Shown piece by piece: positions 25,701 through 34,395 of a DNA stretch of 64,000 bases. Source of the DNA: an uncultured Muribaculaceae bacterium. GTDB taxonomy: Bacteria; Bacteroidota; Bacteroidia; Bacteroidales; Muribaculaceae. Location of the stretch: NCBI GenBank assembly GCA_910578075.1, contig CAJTPK010000021.1, positions 6,285-70,284 on the forward strand, given 5' to 3'. Every line of letters starts with the position of its first letter. The stretch's first letter is position 1. Under the pieces are notes generated by a model. The model ran no database searches. It was not told the origin of the DNA and saw only the letters and a program-made list of their open reading frames with translations. The position numbers were made by a program, and so were the translations under genes.

Positions 25701-26376
25701 CGCAAGCTATGATATAGGTTTCGGTGGTCTTGACCACGTGATCGCTTCCGGTAAGAATGTAAATATCCTCGTTCTTGATACAGAGGTTTACTCAAATACC
25801 GGTGGTCAGTCATCCAAGTCAACGCCTATCGGTGCTATCGCCAAGTTCGCGGCAGCCGGTAAGCGTATCCGCAAGAAAGACCTCGGTCTTATCGCGACAA
25901 CTTACGGATATGTTTATGTAGCCCAGATCGCAATGGGTGCAGACAATGCCCAGACATTGAAGGCCATCCGTGAGGCAGAAGCATATGATGGACCTTCATT
26001 GATCATCGCTTATGCTCCCTGTATCAACCATGGTATCAAGAAGGGTATGGGTCATAGCCAGGAAGAGGAGAAGCAGGCAGTAGAATGCGGTTACTGGCAC
26101 CTCTGGCGTTATAACCCCGCTTTGGAAAACGAGGGTAAGAATCCGTTCTCCCTTGATTCGAAAGAGCCTGACTGGAGCAAGTTTGATGACTTCTTGAAAG
26201 GTGAGGTGCGTTTCGCATCACTTTACAAGATGTTCCCGCAGGATGCTGACGAGCTCTTCAAGGCAGCCAAGGCTAACGCACAGTGGCGTTACAACAACTA
26301 CAAGCGTCTTTCTCTCCAGAACTGGGGCACAGATCCCGAGTTGACAGCAGAGGAGGAAGCTCTTCGCAAGAACTGA
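22786..26376 (+). CDS. nifJ: Pyruvate:ferredoxin (flavodoxin) oxidoreductase
   Basis: 1196 residues, a single-chain PFOR of full length. It turns pyruvate and CoA into acetyl-CoA, CO2 and reduced ferredoxin in the cytoplasm. The N-terminal YPITPSSTMAEYVDDW binds pyruvate. Two ferredoxin-type clusters follow: CIQCNKCSYVCPHACI and CLGCGNCADVCP. The third cluster and ThDP domain contain GACSGCGETPY, GDGASYDIGFGG and DTEVYSNTGGQSSKSTP. The codons are strongly optimised, as expected for a core enzyme. Reduced ferredoxin is the most likely electron donor for the Nuo complex encoded 5 kb downstream (inference). Confidence 0.97.
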   Translation: MSKTKKFLTCDGNQAAAHISYMFSEVAAIYPITPSSTMAEYVDDWSAAGRKNIFGETVLVQEMQSEGGAAGAVHGSLQAGALTTTYTASQGLLLMIPNMYKIAGELLPCVFHVSARTLASHALSIFGDHQDVMSARQTGFAMFCEGSVQEVMDLAAVAHLSTIKGRVPFINFFDGFRTSHEIQKIEALSEEDLAPLLDREALAEFRQRALNPDKPVARGMAENPDVFFQHREASNPYYDAIPEIVENYVKEINKITGRNYGLFDYYGDPEADRVIIAMGSVTECIKETIDYLRAKGEKVGVVCVHLYRPFSAKHFLAAVPATAKRIAVLDRTKEPGANGEPLYLDVKDCFYGKENAPLIVGGRYGLSSKDTTPAQIVEVYDNLKLAEPKNHFTIGIVDDVTFHSLPLSPEINVGDAGMFQAKFYGLGADGTVGANKNSVKIIGDNTDKYCQAYFSYDSKKSGGFTCSHLRFGDTPIRSTYLVNTPNFVACHVQAYLHMYDVLRGLQPNGTFLLNTIWEGEELVKNLPNKVKRYIAQNNISVYYINATKIAQEIGLGNRTNTILQSAFFRITEVIPVDLAVEQMKKFIQKSYGKKGENIVNMNYAAVDRGGEYHKLDVDAAWATLEDDAPALAPAPDFITNVVRPINAQDGDLLPVSTFADRADGTWQQGTAAYEKRGVAAFVPEWNPENCIQCNKCSYVCPHACIRPFVLTPEEAAAAPFGEEHSIPAIGKTFTGMRFVQQVDVLDCLGCGNCADVCPGKKGEKALKMVPEESQLPQQENWDWLVKNVKSKADLVDVTLNAKNSQFATPLFEFSGACSGCGETPYLKLISQLYGNHQMVANATGCSSIYSGSVPSTPYTTDSEGHGPAWANSLFEDFCEFGLGMYLGYEKMRSRLEDICKKLESDENAPQDLRDAAKAWFENREDAKLSHNYGYDLSEVAKKYADKCDTCATLVNLRHYMTKRSQWIVGGDGASYDIGFGGLDHVIASGKNVNILVLDTEVYSNTGGQSSKSTPIGAIAKFAAAGKRIRKKDLGLIATTYGYVYVAQIAMGADNAQTLKAIREAEAYDGPSLIIAYAPCINHGIKKGMGHSQEEEKQAVECGYWHLWRYNPALENEGKNPFSLDSKEPDWSKFDDFLKGEVRFASLYKMFPQDADELFKAAKANAQWRYNNYKRLSLQNWGTDPELTAEEEALRKN

Positions 26377-26395
26377 TAATTCGACATAATAAAAC

Positions 26396-26432
26396 GAGGG
26401 CGGTCATCATGGAATGATCGCCTTCTTTTTTT
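26396..26432 (+). terminator. Terminator of nifJ, overlapping the next promoter
   Basis: GAGGGCGGTCAT, loop CATGGA, ATGATCGCCTTC form a 12-bp stem with two G-T pairs, followed by TTTTTTT. The last bases of the T run are also the -33 TTTG of the sulfatase promoter. Confidence 0.85.
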
Positions 26433-26460
26433 GCATTTACGTGAAAATATGGTAAATTTG
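26430..26460 (+). promoter_or_regulatory. Promoter of the sulfatase gene
   Basis: TTTG (26430-26433), a 19-base spacer and TAAATTTG (26453-26460) match the consensus. It sits in the tail of the nifJ terminator and gives a leader of about 35 bases. Confidence 0.7.
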
Positions 26461-26499
26461 CAGAGAATTAAACACACAACCAACACACATAACCTTATC

Positions 26500-28104
26500 A
26501 TGAACAGAACTTTTTTCGGTAGGTATGTTTCAGTCAGCGTGCCACTCTTGGCTTCATCTATGGCCATTTCGTGTCTATCATTCCCATTGCATGCAGCAGA
26601 TCGGCGCAGCAAGCGTCCTAATATTTTGATATGCGTGGCAGACGATGCCGGACATATGGGAGCATATGGTCATAGGTGGGTTAATACTCCTAATTTTGAT
26701 AGTGTAGCAAGGCGAGGAGTCTTATTTGACAATGCTTTCACATGCAATTCCAAATCCGCACCATCGCGTGCTTGTATGATTACAGGGCGAAACTCCTGGC
26801 AACTTGAGGAGGCAGCCAACCATTGGTGTGACTTCCCTCAGAAATTCATATCATTCCCCGAGGTTCTAAAAAAGAACGGATATCACACCGGATACACCGG
26901 AAAAGGGTGGGGACCGGGCATTGCGAAGAATGCAGATGGCTCCAACCGTCATCTTACCGGTAAAACTTACAACAAAAGGAAACATACACCTCCAACATCA
27001 TCAATATCACCGATTGATTATTCCGCAAATTTCTCAGATTTTTTATCAGAGCGAGAGGCAGGAGAACCATTCTGCTTCTGGTATGGTGCCCGGGAACCTC
27101 ACCGTGGTTATGAATATGCATCGGCAATACGTGCCGGCAAAAGCACCGCAGATATAGATTCTGTGCCGTCATATTGGCCCGATAACGAGACTGTGCGTAC
27201 GGATATGCTTGATTATGCGCTTGAAATTGAACATTTCGATGAACATTTAGGTAGGATATTGTCGCAGATTGATTCAATTGGGGAGCTTGACAATACTCTT
27301 GTTATTGTGACATCAGATCATGGGATGCCTTTCCCAAGAGTCAAAGGTCAGGATTATTATTTCTCTAACCATATACCTATGGCTGTGATGTGGGGAGCCG
27401 GATTGAGAAATCCCGGGCGTAAATGCAGTGAGTATGTAAGTGTGATAGACTTTGCTCCGACTATCCTTGAAGTCACCGGAGTGAATGGGGAAATGTATGG
27501 TATGCAGCCGATAGAAGGAAATAGTTTCACGGATATATTATCTGATAAGGTTAATGTTGACATAGATAGAAGCTGCATCATGATGGGAAAAGAGCGTCAT
27601 GATGTGGGGCGACCGGATGACCAGGGGTATCCGATCCGTGCCATATTGAAAGATAGCTACCTGTATATTCGGAATTATGAGCCTTCGCGTTGGCCGGCGG
27701 GAAATCCGGAGACCGGATACATGAACATAGACGGAAGCCCTACAAAAACTGAAATAATAAAGTCCCGTCATAATCCTGATACTAAATTTTATTGGGATCT
27801 CTCGATGGGGAAAAGAGGCGAGGAGGAATTATATAATATTGAGAAGGATCCGCTGTGTATGGTAAATATAAAGGATGATCCATCGAACGTGGATTTACTT
27901 ATGTCGCTAAGAAACGAAATGGAGAAGCGTTTGAAAGAACAGCAGGATCCAAGGATGGAGGGGAAGGGGAATATTTTCGACCTTTACCCGAATATGTGTA
28001 AGGCGAGAATGTATTGGAATAGAACCCGATCGGGAGAAGATGTGCCGGCAAACTGGATAAACGACACAGATTTCGATCCATTGCCGGATGATTTAAAGAG
28101 ATGA
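26500..28104 (+). CDS. Secreted Ser-type sulfatase (S1 family)
   Basis: 534 residues from ATG at 26500; the ATG at 26431 lies before the promoter and is rejected. A signal peptide (about 1-33) is followed by NILICVADDAGHMGAYG, with the metal-binding Asp pair. The formylglycine motif is SAPSRACMITG with Ser86 as the modified residue, so it needs an anaerobic sulfatase-maturing enzyme. TSDHGMPFPR gives the other metal ligands. Such enzymes remove sulfate from host glycans such as mucin or glycosaminoglycans. The substrate is not readable. It sits in front of a TonB receptor and a lipoprotein. Confidence 0.9.
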   Translation: MNRTFFGRYVSVSVPLLASSMAISCLSFPLHAADRRSKRPNILICVADDAGHMGAYGHRWVNTPNFDSVARRGVLFDNAFTCNSKSAPSRACMITGRNSWQLEEAANHWCDFPQKFISFPEVLKKNGYHTGYTGKGWGPGIAKNADGSNRHLTGKTYNKRKHTPPTSSISPIDYSANFSDFLSEREAGEPFCFWYGAREPHRGYEYASAIRAGKSTADIDSVPSYWPDNETVRTDMLDYALEIEHFDEHLGRILSQIDSIGELDNTLVIVTSDHGMPFPRVKGQDYYFSNHIPMAVMWGAGLRNPGRKCSEYVSVIDFAPTILEVTGVNGEMYGMQPIEGNSFTDILSDKVNVDIDRSCIMMGKERHDVGRPDDQGYPIRAILKDSYLYIRNYEPSRWPAGNPETGYMNIDGSPTKTEIIKSRHNPDTKFYWDLSMGKRGEEELYNIEKDPLCMVNIKDDPSNVDLLMSLRNEMEKRLKEQQDPRMEGKGNIFDLYPNMCKARMYWNRTRSGEDVPANWINDTDFDPLPDDLKR

Positions 28105-28136
28105 TCTCACGATACGACATATCCTAAAAAATGGGG

Positions 28137-28168
28137 ATTGTATGGTTGGCCGCAATTGAGTAATTTTG
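28137..28168 (+). promoter_or_regulatory. Promoter of the TonB receptor-lipoprotein pair
   Basis: ATTG (28137-28140), a 20-base spacer and TAATTTTG (28161-28168). The -7 box is perfect and the -33 matches three of four. The leader to ATG 28186 would be only about 12 bases. Confidence 0.55.
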
Positions 28169-28185
28169 CAGCAAATTACCAAGAT

Positions 28186-30423
28186 ATGACGATTCCGGTA
28201 CTGATTCTTTTTTCAGCAACAGCTGTCACGGCCTCCGGAAGTGGTGTGACTTCCGTTGATTCCACAGGTGTGAACCTGTCGGAACTTAATGTCGTAGCTC
28301 TTAAACAGGATTCCAAACTTAGGGAAGATGCAGTTTCGGCGACTGTGATAGGGCGTGCCGATCTTGAGGAATTGAACACAGTTACGATAAAGGGAATATC
28401 CGATGTGGTTCCGAATCTTTTTATTCCGGATTATGGTTCCCGCATCACGTCTTCCATGTATGTGAGAGGTTTGGGTGCGAGGATGGATCATCCGGCAGTC
28501 GGACTTAACGTGGATAATGTCCCTTATCTCAATAAGAATGCATATGATTTTGACCTCGCTGATATAGAATCAGTGGAGATGCTTCGCGGACCACAGTCGA
28601 CATTGTATGGCCGCAACACAATGGGAGGTCTGATCAACATTCAGACTCTTTCGCCGATGCGTTGGCAGGGATGGCGTTTTATGGCTGAAGGGGGAAGAGG
28701 CAATGATTATAAAATCTCAGCAGGATGGTATCATAAATTTGCTGAATCATTCGCTACATCCGTCACCGCTAATTTTTCCTATCTCGGAGGGTTCTTCCGA
28801 AATACACACACCGGTAAGCTTCTTGATAAGGAATTGAGCGGAGCTTTGAGGTGGAAAGCCAACTGGCGTGTTTCTGATAAGGTGTATATACAGAATGTGC
28901 TTGCCGGTTCGTTGCTACGTCAGGGCGGTTATCCTTATGAGTATATAAAAACAGGTGAGATCAATTATAATGACACATGTTTCTACCGTAGATTTACGCT
29001 GAATGACGGTCTCAGTGTCACATATAGAGGTGATGGTTGGAATCTTGTGTCAATCACTACGGTGCAGCATATTGACGATAATATGACTCTTGATCAGGAC
29101 TTCCTGCCGGAATCATATTTCACACTCACGCAGAAACAGAAGGAGACAGCCGTGACAGAGGATATAGTCGTAAAAGGGAATGCCCTTCAGGGTGATTACA
29201 AATGGCTTGCCGGATTCTTCGGTTTTTACAAGGAAATGGATATGAATGCGCCTGTGACTTTTAAGGATACAGGTATAGCCACCCTTATAGAAAATCATCG
29301 GAATAATTCAAATCCTTATTATCCCATATCCTGGGATTCAAGGGAATTTCCTCTGAATAGTGATTTCAATATCCCTACATTTGGAGTTGCTTTGTATCAT
29401 GAGTCGAAATATGATGTCGGCAACTGGCATTTTACTGCGGGAGTGAGATTTGATTTTGAACAGGCCCGTCTTAAATACCGCAGTCATTGCGACACAGGAT
29501 ATGACATATATGCAGTGCAACCTACCGGTGCATACCAGCATTTCCAGAAAGCGGAGATCGATATAGACGAGAGCGGAAAGCTAAAACGCAGATATTTCAC
29601 CTGGATGCCCAAGGTGAGTGTGCTTTATGATCTTCCGTTTGAATCAGGCAATGTGTATGCTACTGTCACCAAAGGTTACAAGTCGGGCGGTTTCAATACC
29701 CAGATGTTCAGCGAAGTCCTTCAGCAGAGGCTCATGCGTATAATGGGGATCGGCACAGAGTATGATGTGAATTCGATAGTCGGTTATAAGCCTGAATATA
29801 GCTGGAATTATGAAATCGGCAGCCATCTGACGTTCCTTCAAAATAAATTGACGGCGGATATTTCTCTCTTCTATATTGATTGCCGGGATCAGCAGCTTAC
29901 AATGTTCCCTGCCGGATCAACGACAGGACGTATAATGACAAATGCCGGAAAAACGCGAAGTTTTGGTGGGGAGCTGACACTAAGTTACACTCCGGCTACG
30001 TTTATTACATTAAACGGGTCGTATGGATATACAAATGCAAGGTTCCGTGAGTTTTTTAGCGGCAAAACCGATTATAAAGGGAAGGTGATCCCTTATGCTC
30101 CGCAAAACACATTGTTCCTTCAGACATTGTTCTATGTCTCTCCGCGCAGAGGGGTTGTTAAACATTGGATATTTGATCTCAACCTGAAAGGGACAGGTAA
30201 GATATACTGGAATGAGGAGAACGCACGATGGCAAAAATTCTATGCTCAGCTCGGTGCCTCTGTAACAGCGGAGGGGAAACATTGGAGCATTCAATTATGG
30301 GGCAAGAATCTTACCGGTACACGTTACCATACGTTCTACTTCATGTCGATGGGGAATGAGTTCCTGCAGAGGGGAAGACCATGGCAAATTGGTGCAACAC
30401 TCCGCTTTGATATAAAAAAATAA
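28186..30423 (+). CDS. TonB-dependent outer-membrane receptor (siderophore-receptor type)
   Basis: 745 residues from ATG at 28186. A plug domain (about 25-160) holds VSATVIGRADLEEL, SSMYVRGLG and SVEMLRGPQSTLYGRNTMGGLINI, and a beta-barrel ends in GATLRFDIKK with a near-terminal aromatic. It lacks the N-terminal carboxypeptidase-like domain of SusC proteins and has no SusD partner, so it looks more like an iron-complex or small-molecule receptor than a glycan importer. The N-terminal signal is unusual because it has no basic residues before the hydrophobic stretch. The lipoprotein gene follows after 54 bases. Confidence 0.85.
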   Translation: MTIPVLILFSATAVTASGSGVTSVDSTGVNLSELNVVALKQDSKLREDAVSATVIGRADLEELNTVTIKGISDVVPNLFIPDYGSRITSSMYVRGLGARMDHPAVGLNVDNVPYLNKNAYDFDLADIESVEMLRGPQSTLYGRNTMGGLINIQTLSPMRWQGWRFMAEGGRGNDYKISAGWYHKFAESFATSVTANFSYLGGFFRNTHTGKLLDKELSGALRWKANWRVSDKVYIQNVLAGSLLRQGGYPYEYIKTGEINYNDTCFYRRFTLNDGLSVTYRGDGWNLVSITTVQHIDDNMTLDQDFLPESYFTLTQKQKETAVTEDIVVKGNALQGDYKWLAGFFGFYKEMDMNAPVTFKDTGIATLIENHRNNSNPYYPISWDSREFPLNSDFNIPTFGVALYHESKYDVGNWHFTAGVRFDFEQARLKYRSHCDTGYDIYAVQPTGAYQHFQKAEIDIDESGKLKRRYFTWMPKVSVLYDLPFESGNVYATVTKGYKSGGFNTQMFSEVLQQRLMRIMGIGTEYDVNSIVGYKPEYSWNYEIGSHLTFLQNKLTADISLFYIDCRDQQLTMFPAGSTTGRIMTNAGKTRSFGGELTLSYTPATFITLNGSYGYTNARFREFFSGKTDYKGKVIPYAPQNTLFLQTLFYVSPRRGVVKHWIFDLNLKGTGKIYWNEENARWQKFYAQLGASVTAEGKHWSIQLWGKNLTGTRYHTFYFMSMGNEFLQRGRPWQIGATLRFDIKK

Positions 30424-30477
30424 ACTGATTTTTAAGTTTACAAACTAATATAGACAAACAAATAAAAAGAATAAAGA

Positions 30478-31398
30478 ATGAAGAAAATTATCTTAGGTGC
30501 CGCTGCTGTGGCGATGATGATTGGTGTGTCATCCTGTGATAGCAAAGAGGGTACATCAACGATGAACTTCCCGGTTACAACCTATAATCATGTGGCAGAT
30601 ATGGTTGCAGGAGGGGAACCGACAGTTGTAGGGTCTACTTACAAGTTCAATTTTGATACAATGGCAGCTACTGTAACTGTTGGAGCTGAGTTGCCCATTT
30701 CCGGCAATAACATTTCATTTGTGACACCCTCAATCAACTACACCGGTGGAATGTATAATTATGAAAACAATTATTATGAGGTGATAAATGTCAACTCAAT
30801 GGTTGCCGGTACAGCGTCAAATCAGGCCACTATCGCCAATCTCGATTGCCAGCTTACCTCCATAGCATATTATCCCCCCCAGATTGAGGGCCTCCCGCAG
30901 GTGTCAATTCCCTATGGATATAAATATGCTGTGATGAGCTATAATATCGGTAATAATTATAAAGTGAAGACATTCTGGTCAGATATGACCTTCAATGGAA
31001 GCACCACTACTCACTATTCTTTAGGAGGAGCTAACAAGGAGTTTACAAGCAAGGATGTTCTTTATCGTGTGGTAATGAATGTAAAGGATAAAAAGGCAAC
31101 TGTGATTCTTTATAATGCCAAGCTTGCTGAAGAGATGCCCAAGCCCATCACCAACATTGTGCTTAAGGATCTTCCAGTGTCCTTTGATGCAACCGGTTAC
31201 AGCATCACTGCCAAAGATGTTGTGCCTGATGTCTATGAATCCGGTGTTGCGACACCCAATCCTAATTTCCCCTTCGACTCATTCACACTGTCTTCACGCG
31301 GAGACTTGACAAGCTGCAACATATATTATAAGGTAGCAGGCAAATATCAGGGTGAGTTTAACGGAAGCTATGTATTGAAGGTTAGTTCAAGCAACTGA
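30478..31398 (+). CDS. Unrecognised lipoprotein downstream of the TonB receptor
   Basis: 306 residues. MKKIILGAAAVAMMIGVSSC is a lipoprotein signal with Cys20 as the lipid site, followed by DSKEG, which partly resembles the acidic surface-export signal of Bacteroidetes lipoproteins. The rest is rich in Asn, Tyr, Thr and Val with alternating patterns that suggest a mostly beta fold; I see no catalytic motif. I do not recognise the family. Its place right after the receptor suggests a surface partner for the receptor, as SusD is for SusC, but it does not resemble SusD, which is helical and longer. Confidence 0.7.
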   Translation: MKKIILGAAAVAMMIGVSSCDSKEGTSTMNFPVTTYNHVADMVAGGEPTVVGSTYKFNFDTMAATVTVGAELPISGNNISFVTPSINYTGGMYNYENNYYEVINVNSMVAGTASNQATIANLDCQLTSIAYYPPQIEGLPQVSIPYGYKYAVMSYNIGNNYKVKTFWSDMTFNGSTTTHYSLGGANKEFTSKDVLYRVVMNVKDKKATVILYNAKLAEEMPKPITNIVLKDLPVSFDATGYSITAKDVVPDVYESGVATPNPNFPFDSFTLSSRGDLTSCNIYYKVAGKYQGEFNGSYVLKVSSSN

Positions 31399-31451
31399 TA
31401 TAGATTTGTATAGAAATTAGGGGAATATCACAGATATTTCCGTCAAAACAT

Positions 31452-31490
31452 AAAAATGGCGCGTCCGGTAAAAACGACGTGCCATTTTTT
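31452..31490 (+). terminator. Terminator after the lipoprotein gene
   Basis: AAAAATGGCGCGT (31452-31464) pairs with ACGTGCCATTTTTT (31477-31490): 13 pairs with one wobble, then the T run. It closes the receptor-lipoprotein unit. Confidence 0.85.
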
Positions 31491-31567
31491 ATGAAACGGA
31501 CTCTAAACAACTTCAGGGAGTTCATCTTTGAAAAATTCACAGTTTCATGGATTTTGCGCAAATTTGA

Positions 31568-31599
31568 TTTGTCGGATTAAGAATTTTTAGATACCTTTG
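31568..31599 (+). promoter_or_regulatory. Promoter of the nuo-atp-nuo supercluster
   Basis: TTTG (31568-31571), a 20-base spacer and TACCTTTG (31592-31599) match the full consensus. The leader to nuoA is about 78 bases. I found no other TAnnTTTG box in the gene gaps between nuoA and the end of nuoN. Confidence 0.75.
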
Positions 31600-31682
31600 C
31601 AGATATATTTTGCCCATTTGAGAGGTAAGATTAAATTATAAACAAACATAGATACGATTAACTAATTAAACTGTAATAAGAT

Positions 31683-32054
31683 ATGAATCTATTGCTGGAG
31701 ATAGGCAATGGCGCGCTGTCGGTTACGGCGGTACTCACAGGTATAGGGCTTGTGTTTGCTGCGCTTCTTATAGCCAAATTGATTTCTCCGAGATCTTTCT
31801 CAGTAAGAAAATCAGAGCCTTACGAGTGCGGTATTCCGACACGAGGCGAATCGATGATTCAGTTTAAGGCGGGATATTACATTTTCGCCATCCTGTTTCT
31901 TATTTTTGATGTTGAGACCGTCTTCTTATGGCCTTGGTCAGTTGTGATGCGCGGACTCGGTCCTCAGGGACTTCTCTGCATCGCCATATTTATGTTTGTG
32001 TTGATCATGGGTCTTGCCTATGCATGGAAGAAAGGAGCATTGAAATGGGAATAG
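31683..32054 (+). CDS. nuoA: NADH-quinone oxidoreductase-like subunit A
   Basis: 123 residues with three membrane helices. The family loop [14 protein letters not shown] (about 41-54) and the [10 protein letters not shown] motif are clear. It is part of the membrane arm of complex I near the quinone site. Its 3' end overlaps nuoB by 10 bases. Confidence 0.95.
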   Translation: MNLLLEIGNGALSVTAVLTGIGLVFAALLIAKLISPRSFSVRKSEPYECGIPTRGESMIQFKAGYYIFAILFLIFDVETVFLWPWSVVMRGLGPQGLLCIAIFMFVLIMGLAYAWKKGALKWE

Positions 32055-32659
32055 ACAAGATTAAAAGCATGAAGCGTGAGGACTTCAAGGATAACGAATA
32101 TATCGATAAACTTGTAGACGAACTCAACGCAACCGGCGCCAATGTGGTTGTCGGCAAAATGGATGAACTTATCAACTGGGGTATCTCGAACTCACTGTGG
32201 CCCCTATGCTTCGGTACAAGTTGCTGTGCCATCGAGTTTATGAGCCTTGGTGCCGCACGCTATGATATGGCGCGTTTCGGTTTCGAGGTGGCACGTAACT
32301 CACCGCGTCAGGCAGACTACGTAATGGTTCAGGGTACTATTGTTCACCGCATGGCGCCTGTGATGCGCCGTCTGTATGAACAGCTTGCCGAGCCCAAGTA
32401 TGTTATAGCATGTGGCGGATGTGCAGTCTCCGGCGGTCCGTTCAAAAATTCATATTGTGTGGTTCCCGGTGTAGACCAGATCCTCCCGGTAGATGTGTAT
32501 ATCCCGGGTTGCCCTCCGCGTCCGGAGGCTATGTTCTACGGATTGATGCAGCTTCAGCGTAAGATCAAGGTGCAGAAATTCTTCGGAGGAACAAACCGCA
32601 AGGAGAAGATAGAGGAATTTTTCGCCGCTCATCCCGAAGAGAAGGGAGAGATAGGATAA
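32045..32659 (+). CDS. nuoB: NADH-quinone oxidoreductase-like subunit B
   Basis: 204 residues from ATG at 32045, overlapping the nuoA end by 10 bases. The N2 iron-sulfur ligands are seen in [23 protein letters not shown] and IPGCPPRPE. NuoB passes electrons from the peripheral arm to quinone. The longer open frame starting at 31928 is a shadow inside nuoA. Confidence 0.95.
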   Translation: MGIDKIKSMKREDFKDNEYIDKLVDELNATGANVVVGKMDELINWGISNSLWPLCFGTSCCAIEFMSLGAARYDMARFGFEVARNSPRQADYVMVQGTIVHRMAPVMRRLYEQLAEPKYVIACGGCAVSGGPFKNSYCVVPGVDQILPVDVYIPGCPPRPEAMFYGLMQLQRKIKVQKFFGGTNRKEKIEEFFAAHPEEKGEIG

Positions 32660-32691
32660 TTCAAATGTTTGAAAAGGAATAGACTTAAACC

Positions 32692-34323
32692 ATGAGCGAT
32701 ATAAAAGATATTATCGGCAAGATTTGTCCGGCGGCAACCTTCGAGGAGGGGGAATGTCTGTTGGTCAATGTTCCCGAAAAGGATTGGTATCCACTGGCGA
32801 AAAGCCTCAAGGAGAATAAAGACCTTGGTTTTGATGTGCTGACTGCAGTGGTCGGCATGGACTGGAAAGAGAAAATAGGAGTGGTTTACTACCTCACCTC
32901 CACATCCCACAATTGGGGTATGCTGGCAGTAAAGGTTGAGGCAGAAAACCGCGAAGATGCATATATCCACAGTGTGAGCGACCTCTGGAAGGTTGCTAAC
33001 TTCCAGGAGCGTGAAGTTTACGACATGTTCGGTATCAAGTTCATCAACCATCCCGACATGCGCCGTTTCTTCCTCCGCAACGACTGGGTCGGACATCCAT
33101 TGCGTAAAGATTATGACGCGAATCCCGAATTGAATCCCATCCGTCTTGAAGATGAGGAGAATGAGGATGATTCGCGCGTTTTTGTTGAGGATGAGTCCGG
33201 CAAGATTGTTGAGCAGCCGAAAAAAGTATTCGAGAAAGATGAATATGTTGTCAACATCGGTCCTCAGCACCCCTCTACTCATGGTGTGATGCGTTTCCGC
33301 GCATCTCTCGATGGTGAGATTGTAAATAAAGTTGATGTCGTTTCCGGATATATCCATCGTGGAATAGAGAAGCTTTGTGAAGGAATGACTTATCCTCAGA
33401 TTCTTCATTTCACTGATCGTATGGACTACATGTCAGCTCACCAGAACCGTCACTGTCTCTGCATGTGCATTGAGAAAGCTCTCGGCATCGAGGTGCCCCG
33501 CCGCGCACAGGTAATACGCACAATGATGGACGAGCTGATGCGTATAAGCTCGCATCTCCTTTCATTCGGTTGCACAGCAATGGACCTTGGCGCTACAACT
33601 GCATTCTTCTACGGATTCCGTGAGCGGGAGATGGTGCTCGATATATTTGAGAAAACATGTGGTGCGAGAATGTCGATGAACTATAATGTCATCGGTGGCG
33701 TTATCGCTGATTTGCATCCTGATTTTGTTAAAGATGTAAAGCATCTTATAGAAATCATGCCTGAGCGTCTCAAGGAATATCATAAGGTATTCTCCGGTAA
33801 CCTCATCGCAAAGAATCGTCTTGTAGGAGTGGGAATGCTTAGCAAGGAGGATGCGATTAATTATGATATAACAGGTCCAAGTGGACGCGGTTCCAACTGG
33901 AGTTGTGACTGCCGTAAGAAGCATCCTTATGCTGTATACAATGAGGTTGAATTCGATGAAGTTCTTCTTGACGGATGCGACTCATATTCCCGCTATATGG
34001 TGAGAATGAAAGAGATCGAGCAGAGTTGCCGTATCCTTTCCCAGCTTGTAGACCGTATACCTGAAGGGGAGATCCGTGCACAGGTTCCCAAGATAATAAA
34101 ACTACCTGCGGGTCGCTGGTATCAGCAGGTTGAGGCAAGCCGCGGCACATTCGGTGTCTATATCGAGTCAACCGGAGAGAAGAATCCGTTCCGTGTTCAT
34201 TTCCAGAGCCCATGCTTCAATCTTGTGGGTGTCATGAACCTGACATGTTCGGGATACATGATTGCCGACTTGATCACAATCGGAGCTGCACTCGACTTTG
34301 TGATTCCGGATATCGACAGATAA
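32692..34323 (+). CDS. nuoCD: NADH-quinone oxidoreductase-like fused subunit C/D
   Basis: 543 residues. The first about 180 residues are the NuoC domain (WKVANFQEREVYDMFGIKF, HPLRKDYD), joined by an acidic linker (EDEENEDDSRVFVEDES) to the NuoD domain (NIGPQHPSTHGVMRF, YIHRGIEKL, and the C-terminal quinone-site region). NuoC/D fusions occur in E. coli and Bacteroidetes. The gene is followed by a 72-base gap to nuoH. Confidence 0.95.
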   Translation: MSDIKDIIGKICPAATFEEGECLLVNVPEKDWYPLAKSLKENKDLGFDVLTAVVGMDWKEKIGVVYYLTSTSHNWGMLAVKVEAENREDAYIHSVSDLWKVANFQEREVYDMFGIKFINHPDMRRFFLRNDWVGHPLRKDYDANPELNPIRLEDEENEDDSRVFVEDESGKIVEQPKKVFEKDEYVVNIGPQHPSTHGVMRFRASLDGEIVNKVDVVSGYIHRGIEKLCEGMTYPQILHFTDRMDYMSAHQNRHCLCMCIEKALGIEVPRRAQVIRTMMDELMRISSHLLSFGCTAMDLGATTAFFYGFREREMVLDIFEKTCGARMSMNYNVIGGVIADLHPDFVKDVKHLIEIMPERLKEYHKVFSGNLIAKNRLVGVGMLSKEDAINYDITGPSGRGSNWSCDCRKKHPYAVYNEVEFDEVLLDGCDSYSRYMVRMKEIEQSCRILSQLVDRIPEGEIRAQVPKIIKLPAGRWYQQVEASRGTFGVYIESTGEKNPFRVHFQSPCFNLVGVMNLTCSGYMIADLITIGAALDFVIPDIDR

Positions 34324-34395
34324 AATGCGGATCTGATATTGAGAATAAAAACTGACAATACAATAAGCGTATAATCCAAAAAATAAATAATCAAT

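Noticed and set aside
30478..31398. Lipoprotein as a SusD homologue
   Set aside because: It is far shorter than SusD proteins (about 500 residues), beta-rich rather than helical, and its receptor lacks the SusC N-terminal domain.
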